Positions 16,354 through 26,400 of a stretch of DNA of 64,000 nucleotides are shown here, in pieces; positions within the stretch are counted from its first letter, which is position 1, and the number at the start of each line of letters is the position of its first letter. The DNA comes from Umezawaea sp036375055 (lineage in GTDB: Bacteria > Actinomycetota > Actinomycetes > Mycobacteriales > Pseudonocardiaceae). The position numbers and the translations under genes are program-made. The notes under the pieces were generated by a model. It did not search any database. It was not told the DNA's origin and worked only from the letters and a program-made list of their open reading frames with translations. The stretch lies in assembly GCF_036375055.1 (NCBI RefSeq), contig NZ_DASUSQ010000011.1, forward strand, positions 169,838 through 233,837, written 5' to 3'.

Positions 16354-17301
16354 TCAGGAGTGGGGCGCGCTGAGCACCGGCACGGCGGCCGGTTCGACCG
16401 GGCGCTCGGCCCGGACCGCGGCGATGCCGCCGAGGATCAGCGCGCCGCCTGCGAACTGGAGCGGGGTGAGGGCCTCGCCGAGCAGGAGCCAGGCGAAGAG
16501 GGACGCGGAGACGACCTCCAGCAGCGCGATGAACGACGCGAGCCTCGACCCGAGGATGCCCGACGCGGTGATGCCGGACGCGTAGGCCAGCGCCGTGCCG
16601 ACGACCGCGACGACGAGCAGCGGGACCCACCAGGGAGCGGAGCCGCCGAACAGCGGGACGTCGCCGAACTCGGCCGTGAACGGCAGCAGGCCGGTCACCC
16701 CGACGAGCGCCAGCACGGGCGCGGCCAGCAGCAGCCCGGCGCCCGCGAGGGCGACCGGCGGCAGGCCGTCGTTGGGGCGGGCGGCGATCAGGAAGTACGC
16801 GGCGCACCCGATGGCGGCGCCGAACGCCGCGGCCAGGCCGATCGGGTCCACGGCGCGGATCGCGCCGGGGCCGATCACGAGCACCAGGCCCGCGACCGCG
16901 AGCACCGAGCCGACCAGGACGACGGGGGCAGGCGTCCGCCTGCTGACGGCCCAGGTGAAGCCGACCAGGATGAGGGGGGCGAGGAACTCGATGAGCAGCG
17001 CGGTCGCCACCGGGATGCGCTGGATGGCGGCGAAGTAGAGGACCTGGGTGATCGCCACGCCGACGACGCCCATGCCCACCACCGGCCACCTCGCCTGCCG
17101 GAGCACTCCCCACCGGCCGCGCAGCGAGACGACGACGAACGGGAGGAGCACGAGCCCGGCGGTGAGGGCGCGGACCGTGACGGCGGCGGCCGGGGACCAG
17201 CCCGCCTCCAGCAGCGGTTTGATGAACGCCCCGGACGTCCCGAAGGCGATGAACGAGACCGCTGCCGCGACCAGACCCGTTGACGTCGGCGGAACCCTCA
17301 T
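16354..17301 (-). CDS. EamA/DMT-family transporter
   Basis: 315 residues with ten hydrophobic segments in two EamA repeats. Typical pieces are SFIAFGTSGAFIKPLLEAGWSP, LLIEFLAPLILVGFTWAVSRR and, in the second half, LEVVSASLFAWLLLGEALTPLQFAGGALILGG. DMT exporters move amino acids, nucleosides or other metabolites out of the cell; the substrate is not predictable. It is divergent from a CGNR zinc-finger regulator 82 bp away, which is the probable regulator. It converges with galM, 42 bp apart. Confidence 0.87.
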   Translation of the reverse strand: MRVPPTSTGLVAAAVSFIAFGTSGAFIKPLLEAGWSPAAAVTVRALTAGLVLLPFVVVSLRGRWGVLRQARWPVVGMGVVGVAITQVLYFAAIQRIPVATALLIEFLAPLILVGFTWAVSRRTPAPVVLVGSVLAVAGLVLVIGPGAIRAVDPIGLAAAFGAAIGCAAYFLIAARPNDGLPPVALAGAGLLLAAPVLALVGVTGLLPFTAEFGDVPLFGGSAPWWVPLLVVAVVGTALAYASGITASGILGSRLASFIALLEVVSASLFAWLLLGEALTPLQFAGGALILGGIAAVRAERPVEPAAVPVLSAPHS

Positions 17302-17383
17302 GCCGTTACCCCGTTCCGTGCGCCGTCATGACCTAACCTGGTGGACGTCCCTGACGCTAGGCCGGTCTCGGTAAGGAGTCAAT

Positions 17384-17938
17384 TTGCATTTCGCCCCTGA
17401 CACGGAGGAGTCGCTCGGTGTCATCGTGGAGCTGTGCAACACCGACCCGTCGTCGTCGCGCAGCGGCACCGACGAACTGGCCACGGTGGAGCAGCTGGCG
17501 GCCCTGCTGGCCCGCTACCCCTACACCGGGCGAATCGACCACGACGAGGCCGAGCTGCGCGACGTCCAGCGCACCCGCGCCCTGCTCCGGCACGTGTGGA
17601 CCCTCGACCGCGACGACGCCGTGGAGGCGGTCAACAAGATGCTGCGCGACGCCAGGGCGCTCCCCCACCTCGTGCGGCACGACTCGCTGGACTGGCACAT
17701 GCACGCGACCGAGCCGGACGCCCCGCTCGCCGAACGGCTCCGGGTGGAGGCCGCGCTGGCGTTCATCGACGTGATCAGGATGAACGAGATGGGCCGCCTG
17801 CGGATCTGCGCGGCGGACGACTGCTCCGGGCTCCTGCTCGACCTGTCCCGCAACGGGCTCAAGCGGTTCTGCGGCGTGCGGTGCGGCAACCGGATGAACA
17901 TGATCGCCTTCCGGGAGCGCAGGGCCGACGGCGGGTGA
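17384..17938 (+). CDS. ABATE/CGNR zinc-finger regulator
   Basis: 184 residues. The N-terminal ABATE-like stress-response domain spans about 1-135 (ESLGVIVELCNTDP, LRDVQRTRALLRHVW). The C-terminal CGNR zinc finger has RICAADDCSGLLLDLSRNG and KRFCGVRCGNRMN: four Cys and the CGNR signature. Family members act as transcription factors or stress regulators. TTG 17384 is chosen because AAGGAG lies about 7 nt upstream. It is divergent from the EamA transporter and probably regulates it. It converges with the hydrolase gene, with a terminator-like hairpin between. Confidence 0.88.
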   Translation: MHFAPDTEESLGVIVELCNTDPSSSRSGTDELATVEQLAALLARYPYTGRIDHDEAELRDVQRTRALLRHVWTLDRDDAVEAVNKMLRDARALPHLVRHDSLDWHMHATEPDAPLAERLRVEAALAFIDVIRMNEMGRLRICAADDCSGLLLDLSRNGLKRFCGVRCGNRMNMIAFRERRADGG

Positions 17939-17955
17939 CCCCGGTCCCGACGCGC

Positions 17956-17989
17956 CTCGACGCCCGGTCGCGGTGGACCGGGCGTCGGG
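17956..17989. terminator. bidirectional terminator hairpin
   Basis: A core 12-bp perfect stem (17958-17969 with 17976-17987), extendable by a G-T and a G-C pair, with a 6-nt loop. It lies between the convergent CGNR and hydrolase genes. Confidence 0.65.
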
Positions 17990-17998
17990 ACGGGGGCG

Positions 17999-20008
17999 CT
18001 AGGCCACGGCGACCGCGGGCTGAGCACCGGCACCGGTGACCGGTCCACCGCGGAACGCCGGGGAGGCGGCCAGCAGCACCAGCACCAGGTTGGCCGCCGC
18101 TGCCGCTCCGACGACGGCCACGAGCGGTGCCACGAGACCGGGGAGCGCCCAGGTGCCCAGGACCGCGCCGAGGAGCGCGGCCCCGATCGCCGCGGCCAGC
18201 GCCGTCCGCCGGGTCCGCGGCGGCAGGTCGCGCCGGACCCCGGCCAGGTAGGCACCGGTGCCGATCATCAGGCCCACGCCGGGCGCGACGGCCGTCGTGC
18301 TGACCACGAAGTCGTCCGGGTTGACCGTCCACACGAGCAGCACGCCCAGGAACCAGCCGCCCAGTCCCAGCGGGAGCACCGTCAGGACCCCCAGCCAGAC
18401 GCCCGCCCTCGGGCTGAAGCCGCCGCGGCGGCGCCGGGCGCGGGCCATGCCGCCGAGGACCAGCAGGGCCAGGACCGCGCCGGTGGTGGTGACGCCGGCC
18501 AGGAGCCGGGCGATCGTGGACATGCTCAGCGGCACGGTGTCGAAGCCGACGGGCCGCGGGTCGAACCCCGACCGGTCGACCTCGCCGGTGGCGAAGAAGG
18601 TGTTCAGCAGGCGCTCGCTCGCCTCGGGGCGGTGCTCCCAGAAGTCGGCCGTGTGCCCGAGTCCGGACAGGACCACCTGCTGCCCCCGCGACAGCGACGG
18701 CAGGAGTTCCCCGGTGGCGAGCTGCGCCGGGGTGGAGAAGTCGACCTCGCCGCTGACGAGGAGGGTCTCCACGTCGCTCGGGCGCGTCGTGCGGTACTCG
18801 GCGTTGTCCGGGCTGTCCGGCCACACCGCGGACACGCCGGACGGCCCGCTCCAGAGGAAGTCGACCGACGCGCTGCCCAGGATCGAGCCGGGGTCGCCGC
18901 CCGCCTCGTAGTAGCTGCGCGCCGCCGGGGCGTCGAGCATCGCGAACGAGGCGAACTCGCCCCAGACGATCGACTCGGGCAGCACCACGTCACCGAGGAC
19001 GGACATCGCCCACAGGGCACCGGTGTCGCCGCCGAGGTAGGCGTCCAGCAGGGTGGGCGCGTTGTTCGGCGCCGAGCCGGGACCGTTGTGGTGCATGGCG
19101 TACTGGCTCAGGACGCGGACGTTGGTGTCCTTGACGCGGAACGGGCCCCAGCGCTCGGGCAGGTCGGTGGCGACGTCCCGCACCGAGGCGGCGAGGTCCG
19201 GCGTGCGCGCGGCGCAGGAGGCGTTCGCCCGGCACAGCTCGGCGTACTGGCCGAACTGCGAGTCGGTGATGCGCGGGTCCCAGACGAAGTGGCCGGGCGG
19301 GTTGACCGAGATCATCGCGGACCGGTGCAGCGCGTCGGGGTGGCGCCAGGAGTAGACCATCGCGGTGCGGGTCCCGGCGCTGGAGCTGACCAGGTTGATC
19401 CGCGAGTAGCCCAGCGCGGTGCGGGCCGACTCCATGTCCTCCACCCGGTCGACCACCGAGTAGGCGGTGACGTCGACGCCGTCGCGCGCCAGCCGGTCCG
19501 CGCACAGCTCGAACGCCCGCGTGGTGGCGGGCAGCGCCTCGGCTCCGGCGAGGCCGTCCGACGCCCGCATCGCCCCGACGACCTCGGGGCAGTCCAGTCG
19601 GCGCGACCCGTCGACGCCCCGGTAGCCGACCAGGACCACGTCGTGGTCGTCGGTGAGCCTGCTCGCCTGGGGGAAGACCATGTTCGTACCACCCGGTCCG
19701 CCCGCCAGCCGGAAGACCGGCTCGCCCGCGCCCGCCGAGGTGGCGCGGATCCGGACGACGGGCAGCGCGATCAGCTCGGACGCCGGGTCGCGCCGGTTCT
19801 CCGGGACCACGAGCGTGCCGCAGTCGGCCGCGGCGGCCCCGGCCTCGGTGTCGTAGTCGCACGGTTCCAGGGCGAGCGATCCCGCGGCGGCGCCGTCGGG
19901 CACGGCGAGGGTGCTCCCCGGCCACGCGCCGAGGACCACGAGGGACAGCAGGAGACCGCCGGTGATCGCGAGTGCGACGACGCGGGAGCGGGGTTTGACC
20001 GGTGACAT
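17999..20008 (-). CDS. membrane-anchored alpha/beta hydrolase (TAP-like) with C-terminal TM domain
   Basis: 669 residues from ATG 20008; a further 58 in-frame codons upstream are Gly/Arg/Pro-rich and rejected. An N-terminal signal or anchor (RVVALAITGGLLLSLVVLG) precedes an extracellular hydrolase domain. It includes FRLAGGPGGTNM (oxyanion region), VLVGYRGVDGSRRLDCPEV, nucleophile NLVSSSAGTRTAM, an acid in LLVSGEVDFSTP and the His in LSGLGHTADFWEH. These resemble tripeptidyl-aminopeptidase-type hydrolases. About 490-650 has five hydrophobic segments, an unusual membrane domain. It is probably a surface peptidase or esterase. Confidence 0.8.
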   Translation of the reverse strand: MSPVKPRSRVVALAITGGLLLSLVVLGAWPGSTLAVPDGAAAGSLALEPCDYDTEAGAAAADCGTLVVPENRRDPASELIALPVVRIRATSAGAGEPVFRLAGGPGGTNMVFPQASRLTDDHDVVLVGYRGVDGSRRLDCPEVVGAMRASDGLAGAEALPATTRAFELCADRLARDGVDVTAYSVVDRVEDMESARTALGYSRINLVSSSAGTRTAMVYSWRHPDALHRSAMISVNPPGHFVWDPRITDSQFGQYAELCRANASCAARTPDLAASVRDVATDLPERWGPFRVKDTNVRVLSQYAMHHNGPGSAPNNAPTLLDAYLGGDTGALWAMSVLGDVVLPESIVWGEFASFAMLDAPAARSYYEAGGDPGSILGSASVDFLWSGPSGVSAVWPDSPDNAEYRTTRPSDVETLLVSGEVDFSTPAQLATGELLPSLSRGQQVVLSGLGHTADFWEHRPEASERLLNTFFATGEVDRSGFDPRPVGFDTVPLSMSTIARLLAGVTTTGAVLALLVLGGMARARRRRGGFSPRAGVWLGVLTVLPLGLGGWFLGVLLVWTVNPDDFVVSTTAVAPGVGLMIGTGAYLAGVRRDLPPRTRRTALAAAIGAALLGAVLGTWALPGLVAPLVAVVGAAAAANLVLVLLAASPAFRGGPVTGAGAQPAVAVA

Positions 20009-20486
20009 GGCTGGAACACTAGGAATCCCACCGGTTTCGATCTTCCCCTGGCGGGTTGAGGACGTCTCCCCCGCGGGGGTGATGCGCGGGCTCCCCCGCT
20101 CTGCCTCCGGGGTGGACGGCCGTCCCCCACCCCCGACCCTCCCATCCGGACGGCCACCTGATTCCACACTGGGACGAATCATTTCGATTCACCCTTTCGG
20201 TTCATACCGCGTCGATGATCGGCCGGTATGGTCACGACGACGGACAACCGAGGGGGTTGGGCAATCCTTCACAAGTCGTTGGGGAACGACTTGATCCAAG
20301 CGCGATGGGGAGAGCGCTTCGACGGCAGCTGATCGCGTTTGGTCGCGTCGTCACGGTTCCACGGTGTTGGGCGACCGCGAGTCGCCGCTCTCCCACGCGC
20401 GCAGACCACGCCGGTCGCGTTCCGCCGTGCGGCTTGACGCCATGCCCGCACAGCGGTGTCCGGTTCATTCGGAGGGGCACGGGGGA
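20009..20486. other. regulatory intergenic region upstream of the RHS gene
   Basis: 478 bp between divergent genes. Around 20173-20235 the sequence is locally AT-richer, with GAATC-ATTTC-GATTC and an inverted repeat CATACCG / CGGTATG. A 9-bp perfect hairpin lies at 20272-20293. No supported short gene was found. Both the hydrolase (left) and toxin (right) promoters should lie here. Confidence 0.45.
20272..20293 (+). promoter_or_regulatory. hairpin CAAGTCGTT-GGGG-AACGACTTG
   Basis: A perfect 9-bp stem with a GGGG loop, about 195 bp before the RHS start. It could be a leader-RNA hairpin, terminator or operator. It is not GC-only like the terminators elsewhere in the window. Confidence 0.4.
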
Positions 20487-23400
20487 ATGGCGAAGACGAG
20501 AACTCTGTTCAGCGCGCTCGCGATATCGGCGCTGGCGCTGGGCCTGGCCGAACCGGGGGTTGCCGCACCGCGGCACGCACCCGCGCTGCGGCAGGCCGCG
20601 GCACCGGAGTCCACGCGCTGCGACACCGCGGCGTGGCCCGCGGCGCCGAGGGCCACCGCGGGCAGGGCCGCACCGCCACCGAGGCAGGTCGCGCAGGCCC
20701 AGCAGGCCGCGGACCCGACGTACTCGGCACCGGGCACGCCGCTGCGGATGATCCCCGGCGACGAGCACCCGGTGAAGGTCGAGCTGCGCAACACCACGGC
20801 GGCGACGTGGCCGAAGGCGACGCACGTCCTGTCCTACCACTGGGTCCTGCCCAACGGGGACGACGAGACCGGCCCGTCGAACCGGCTGGAGACCGCGCTG
20901 CCCGCCGACCTCGCGCCGGGCCAGGTCGTGACGCTGGACGCGCGGGTGAAGGCCCCGCCCACGGCCGACGTCGGCAACAAGCGGGAGCAGTGGGTCCTGA
21001 AGTGGGACGTCCTCGACACCAGGACGCGCAAGTGGCTGTCGGAGACCGCGGGCGTGCCGACCCTGGACCAGGCCACGACGGTCGAGGACCCCACGTCCGA
21101 CCAGCTCGGACTGGAGAAGTTCTACCAGTACCGCGGCATCCCGACCGGCGCGGGCACGAGCCTGGCGGTCAACCAGTTCTCCGGCAACGCGGTGTTCGGC
21201 CACAACGTGTTCACCAACCCCGGCCGGGGCCTGGCCACGTTCACCAGGCTCACCTACAACAGCCTCGACACCTCGAACTCCTACGCGGGTCGCGGCTGGT
21301 CGGTGTCCACGTCGAGCCTCGCGCGGCTGGGCACGCCGTTGCAGTTCGACGGTCTGCTGGGCTCCGTCCTCACCGGACACCCGGACCGGATCACGCTGGT
21401 CGACGGCGACGGCACCGGCCACGAGTTCGAGCTGAACAAGCACGACTCGAACGACACCGGCCGCTGGACCTACGACAGCCCGGCCGGTGTGCACCTGCTG
21501 CTGCGCCGCGATCCCGGCGGTGACGACGCGCGCCGCTGGGTGTTCACCGCCCCGGACCGCACCCGCACCTACTTCGACGCCGACGGCTACCAGACCGCGA
21601 CCGTCGACAAGAACGGCAACGAGCTGCTCTTCGGCTACGAGCGCGGTGTCATCGGCAACCGCGCCACCAAGCTGCTGACCCACCTCACCGACGCCACCGG
21701 CCGCCGCACGCTGACCCTGGACTACTACCAGCCCGGTGACGACTACTCGGTCTTCCGCGGCAACACGAAGGTGCGGGAGAAGGGCCTGGCGATCTCCGCG
21801 ATCGTCAACCAGCTCCGGTCGGTCACCGACGTCTCCGGCCGCACGGTCACCTTCACCTACGGCGACGACGGCCTGCTCCAGGAGGTCGTGGACGGCGCGG
21901 GCACACCGGACGCCAAGCCGTTCACGTTCTTCTACGAGGACTCGCTGCGCACGCAGAACCCGAAGCTCACCAGGGTCGTCGACCCCAACGGCGGCGCGAG
22001 CGAGGTCCAGTACTACACCGACGGCGCCGAGGAGCTGCGCGAGTGGCACGTCCGCACCCTGCTGGACCGGCAGGACGGCGGCACCGGCTTCGACTACGCC
22101 GACGCCGACGGCGACAGCGGCTCGAAGATCACCTCGAAGGTCACCGACGCCAACGGCAACGCCACCGACCACGTGGTCGACGGCTACGGCCGCGTGGAGA
22201 AGCTGACCAACGCCAAGGGCGAGACCACGGACCTGACGTGGGACGCGGACAACAACGTCGTGGCGCTGCGCGAGGACAACGGCGCCACCACGACGTGGTC
22301 CTACGACCAGAAGACCGGGTTCCCGCTGGAGGTCCGCGACGCCGAGGGCAACGCGCGGGGCTACCCCGGCACGCGGCTGGCCTACCGCACCGACCTGGAC
22401 GGCCACGTCGCCGACCTGGTGGAGAAGACCTCCCCCGAGGGCCGGAAGTGGCGGTTCACCTACGACGACCGCGGCAACCTGGTGGCGGTCACCGACCCGA
22501 AGGGCACGGCGACCCCGGACGACTCGGACTACACGGCGCGCTACGTCTACGACGACCTGGGCCACCTGACGAGCACGACCGACGCCAACGGCCACACCAC
22601 GACGTACGCCGACTACGACGTCAACGGCTACCCGCAGCGGATCACCGACCCGCTGAACTGCTCCAGCTTCTTCCGCTACGACGACGTCGGCAACGTCGTG
22701 TCCACGGTGGACGCCAAGGGCAGCACGAGCACGTTCACCTACGACGTCTTCAAGCGCCCGCTGGACTCCCGCGTCCCGAAGGACGCCGCGGCGAACGTCT
22801 TCATCACGACGCCGGGCCCGGTCTACGACCGCAACGACAACGTGGTGAAGGTGACCGCGGCCAACGGCGCGGTGACGACGACGGCGTACGACGAGCTGGA
22901 CCGGCAGGTGGCGGTGACGTCGCCGAAGGACGACACGCCGGGCGCGCCGGAGAAGACGTCCACGTTCGCCTACGACCGCGTGGGCAACCTGCTCCGGCAG
23001 ACGCTGCCGAAGGGCACGCTGACCCCGGAACCCGACGACTTCACCGTCACCTTCCGCTACGACGAACTCGGTCAGGCCGTCGAGGCCACGAACGCCGAGG
23101 GCAAGCGCGCGGTCATGACCTACGACCGGGTCGGCAACGTCCTCACCGAGGCCGATCCGCGCAAGACCGCGACGAGCGACCCGAACGACGTCACGGCTCG
23201 CTACCGCTACGACCTGAACCACCGCGTGGTCGAGACGTTCGACGCGTCGGGCGAGAGCGTGACGTCGACGTACGACCGGGACGGCAACGTCGTCGAGAAG
23301 ACCGACGAGGACGGGAACGCCACGTCCACCACCTACGACGAGCGGTCCATGCCGGTGGAGGTCCGGTCGCCGCACGACGGCGGTGGCGGGTCGATCACCT

Positions 23401-26400
23401 ACTTCACCACGCGCTACGAGTACGACCAGGTCGGCAACACGACGCGGACGATCACGCCGCGCGGTGTGCAGACCGGTGACGACCCGGACGACTTCGCGCG
23501 GGGCGCGGTCTACGACGAGCTGAACCGGGTGAAGGAGGAACTGCTCCCGTTCGACCGCGACGACTCCTCGGTCACCGCGGCGGACCGGATCTTCCACTCC
23601 TACGACGAGGTGGGGAACCCGAAGGAGATCAGCGCTCCCCCGTCGAACGGCCAGTCCGTCCGCAACACCACGAGGTACACCTACTTCGACAACGGCTGGA
23701 CCAGGTCGAGCACCGACGCGTGGGGCATCAGCACCGAGTACGACTACAACGCGATCGGGCAGCAGACCAACCGCACGCACCTGAGCGAGGGCGGCGGGGC
23801 CAGCCGGGTGCAGACGTGGACCTACCACCCGGACGGCAAGAAGAAGACGCGCTCCGACGGCGGCGTCCCGGTCGGGCGGCACGTCGTGGTGGTCGACAAC
23901 TCCGACCCGGACGACACGGAGGTCTCGGGCACCTGGGCCACGGTGTCCGACCGGGGCGAGTACGAGGGCTTCGACTACCGCACGCACCAGACCGGCGGCG
24001 GTGCCGACAGCTTCACCTGGAAGGCGGACATCCCGGCGGGCGGGCGCTACGAGGTGGCGGTCCGCTACACCGAGGCGACCGCGACCGACGCGAGCTACAC
24101 CGTCGAGCACGACGGCGGCGTGGCCACCGTGAAGGTCGACCAGACCACCCGCCAGGGCGAGTGGGTGCCGCTGGGCACGTGGGACTTCACCGAGGACACC
24201 GAGCGGAAGGTCGTGCTGTCCGGCGCGGCGGGCGGTTCCGTCACCGCGGACGCCGTGCGCCTGGCCCGCGACAACAGCGGTGACGTCGACACCGAGGAGA
24301 AGAGGTTCGAGTACGTCTACGACGCGAACGACAACCAGACGCTGCTGAAGGACCTCAGCTCCGGTGCGCTCGTCGACGAGTACTCGATCACCTACGACGG
24401 GCTCGACCGCGCGGACGTCGTGGAGGAGCGCGAGTCCGGTGCCGTGAAGAAGCGCACGTCGTTCGACTACGACGAGAACGGCAACGTGCTGGACTGGGAG
24501 CACGACGACCAGTCGGCGTCCTACTCCTACGACGTGCGCGACCTCGTCTCGAAGGTCGTGAACCGCGGGACCGGCGGCGAGAAGGTCACGACCTTCGAGT
24601 ACACCTCCCGCGCTCACCTGGCGAAGCAGACCAAGCACAACGGCAACACCGTCGAGTTCGAGTACTACCTGGACGGTCTGTCGAAGCGCCAGGTCGAGCG
24701 CAAGTCGTCCGGCGCGGTGATCAACGAGCACCGCCTGGAGTACGACCACAACGGCAACCGCACCCGCGACCAGGCGACCAAGCAGAACGCCGACGACAAG
24801 GGCGACACCCAGGACAACGTCTTCGCCTACACCTTCGACCCGCGCGACCGGGTCAGGAAGGTGGAGAAGACCGGCGACGACACGGCGACCGAGACCTACG
24901 ACCACGACGCCAACAACAACGTCGTGAAGCAGACGATCGACGACACCACGACGACGTTCTCGCACGACCGCAACCGCCTGGTGTCGGCCACCGCGAACGA
25001 CGTCACGTCGTCCTACGCCTACGACCCGTGGGGTCGGCTCAGCCGGGTCACCGCGGCGGGCCAGCAGGTGGAGAAGTACGTCTACGACGGCTTCGACCAC
25101 ACCGCCGAGCACCGCGCCGGTTCCGGCGAGGCCACGCGCACCACGAAGTACGTCTACGACCCGCTGGACCGCACGGTCTCCCAGAACTCCACCGGCGGTG
25201 GCGCGGAGGCCAAGAAGGTCGAGATGTTCTACCTCGGCCTGTCCGAGCAGGTGCTGACGGAGAACCTGAACGGGGAGCTGAACAAGTCCTACCAGTACTC
25301 CCCGCACGGCGAGCTGCTGTCGCAGGTGTCGGTGGAGGACGACGGGACCGAGAAGGACTCGTACTTCGCGTTCAACCCGCACTCCGACGTCGAGTCGGTG
25401 ACCGACGAGTCGGGCGACGCGACGTCGACCTACGGCTACACCGCCTACGGGCAGGACGACGAGGCGTCGTTCACCGGCGAGGACAAGCCGGGGCAGCAGC
25501 AGCCCGCCGAGGAACCGCTGAACTCCTACCGCTTCAACACCAAGCGGTTCGACTCGGCGTCCGGCAACTACGACATGGGCTTCCGCGACTACAACCCGTC
25601 GCAGAACCGGTTCCTGTCGCTGGACCTCTACAACGGCGCGCTGTCGGACCTCGGTCTCGCGACGAACCCGTTCACCATGAACCGCTACGCCTTCGGCGGC
25701 GGCAACCCGATCACGGCCGTGGAGATCGACGGCCACCTGTTCGGGCTGTCGTGGAGCGACATCGGCCACGCCGCGCTCGACGTGGTCGGCCTGGTCCCCG
25801 TCGTCGGCGAGGCGGCCGACCTGGCGAACGCGGCCTGGTACGCCGCGGAGGGCAACTACGTCGACGCGGCGCTGTCGGCGGCGTCCGCGATCCCGTTCGC
25901 CGGGTACGGGGCGACGGCGGTCAAGGCAGGCAAGTACGCGGACAAGGCCGTGGACGCCGTGCAGACGGCGGACAACGTCGGCGACGCGGCGAAGACGGCG
26001 GCCAAGGTGGACCCGCCCGCGGCACCGAAGGCGGACCCCGCCCCGGCACCGGCCCCGAAGGCCGACCCGGCCCCGGCTCCCAAGGCCGAGGCTCCTGCCC
26101 CGAAGGCCGACGCGCCCGCGCCGAAGCGAGACCCGATCTTCGCGGACACCGACCTCATGGTGAAGGCGAACAAGGGCCACGCGGGCGCGCTGGCCGAGAT
26201 CCGCGGGGGCAAGACCTACGTGACGCCCAACCAGCACCGCGAGTTCCTGGCAGGCGGCGCCGGTCGACGGGAGTTCATGGAACGCGAGGGCATCGAGCTG
26301 TTCGGCGGTCCCCAGGCCGGGCAGGTCGCGGGCACGGAGCGGTTCCAGTCGACGTTCGCCTCGGTCAACCCGGCGCAGGGACGGGGTGACGCGGCGCTGT

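Noticed and set aside
20487..26000. Periodic repeats in the RHS gene as a possible CRISPR array or DNA repeat
   Set aside because: The periodicity is in the protein (YD repeats) and the DNA copies diverge; there are no identical spaced repeats.
20232..26237. 2001-codon open frame on the minus strand opposite the RHS gene
   Set aside because: Val/Arg/Gly-rich and low in complexity, mirroring the GC-rich codons of the real gene; it has no domains, while the plus frame has a signal peptide, YD repeats and a toxin domain.
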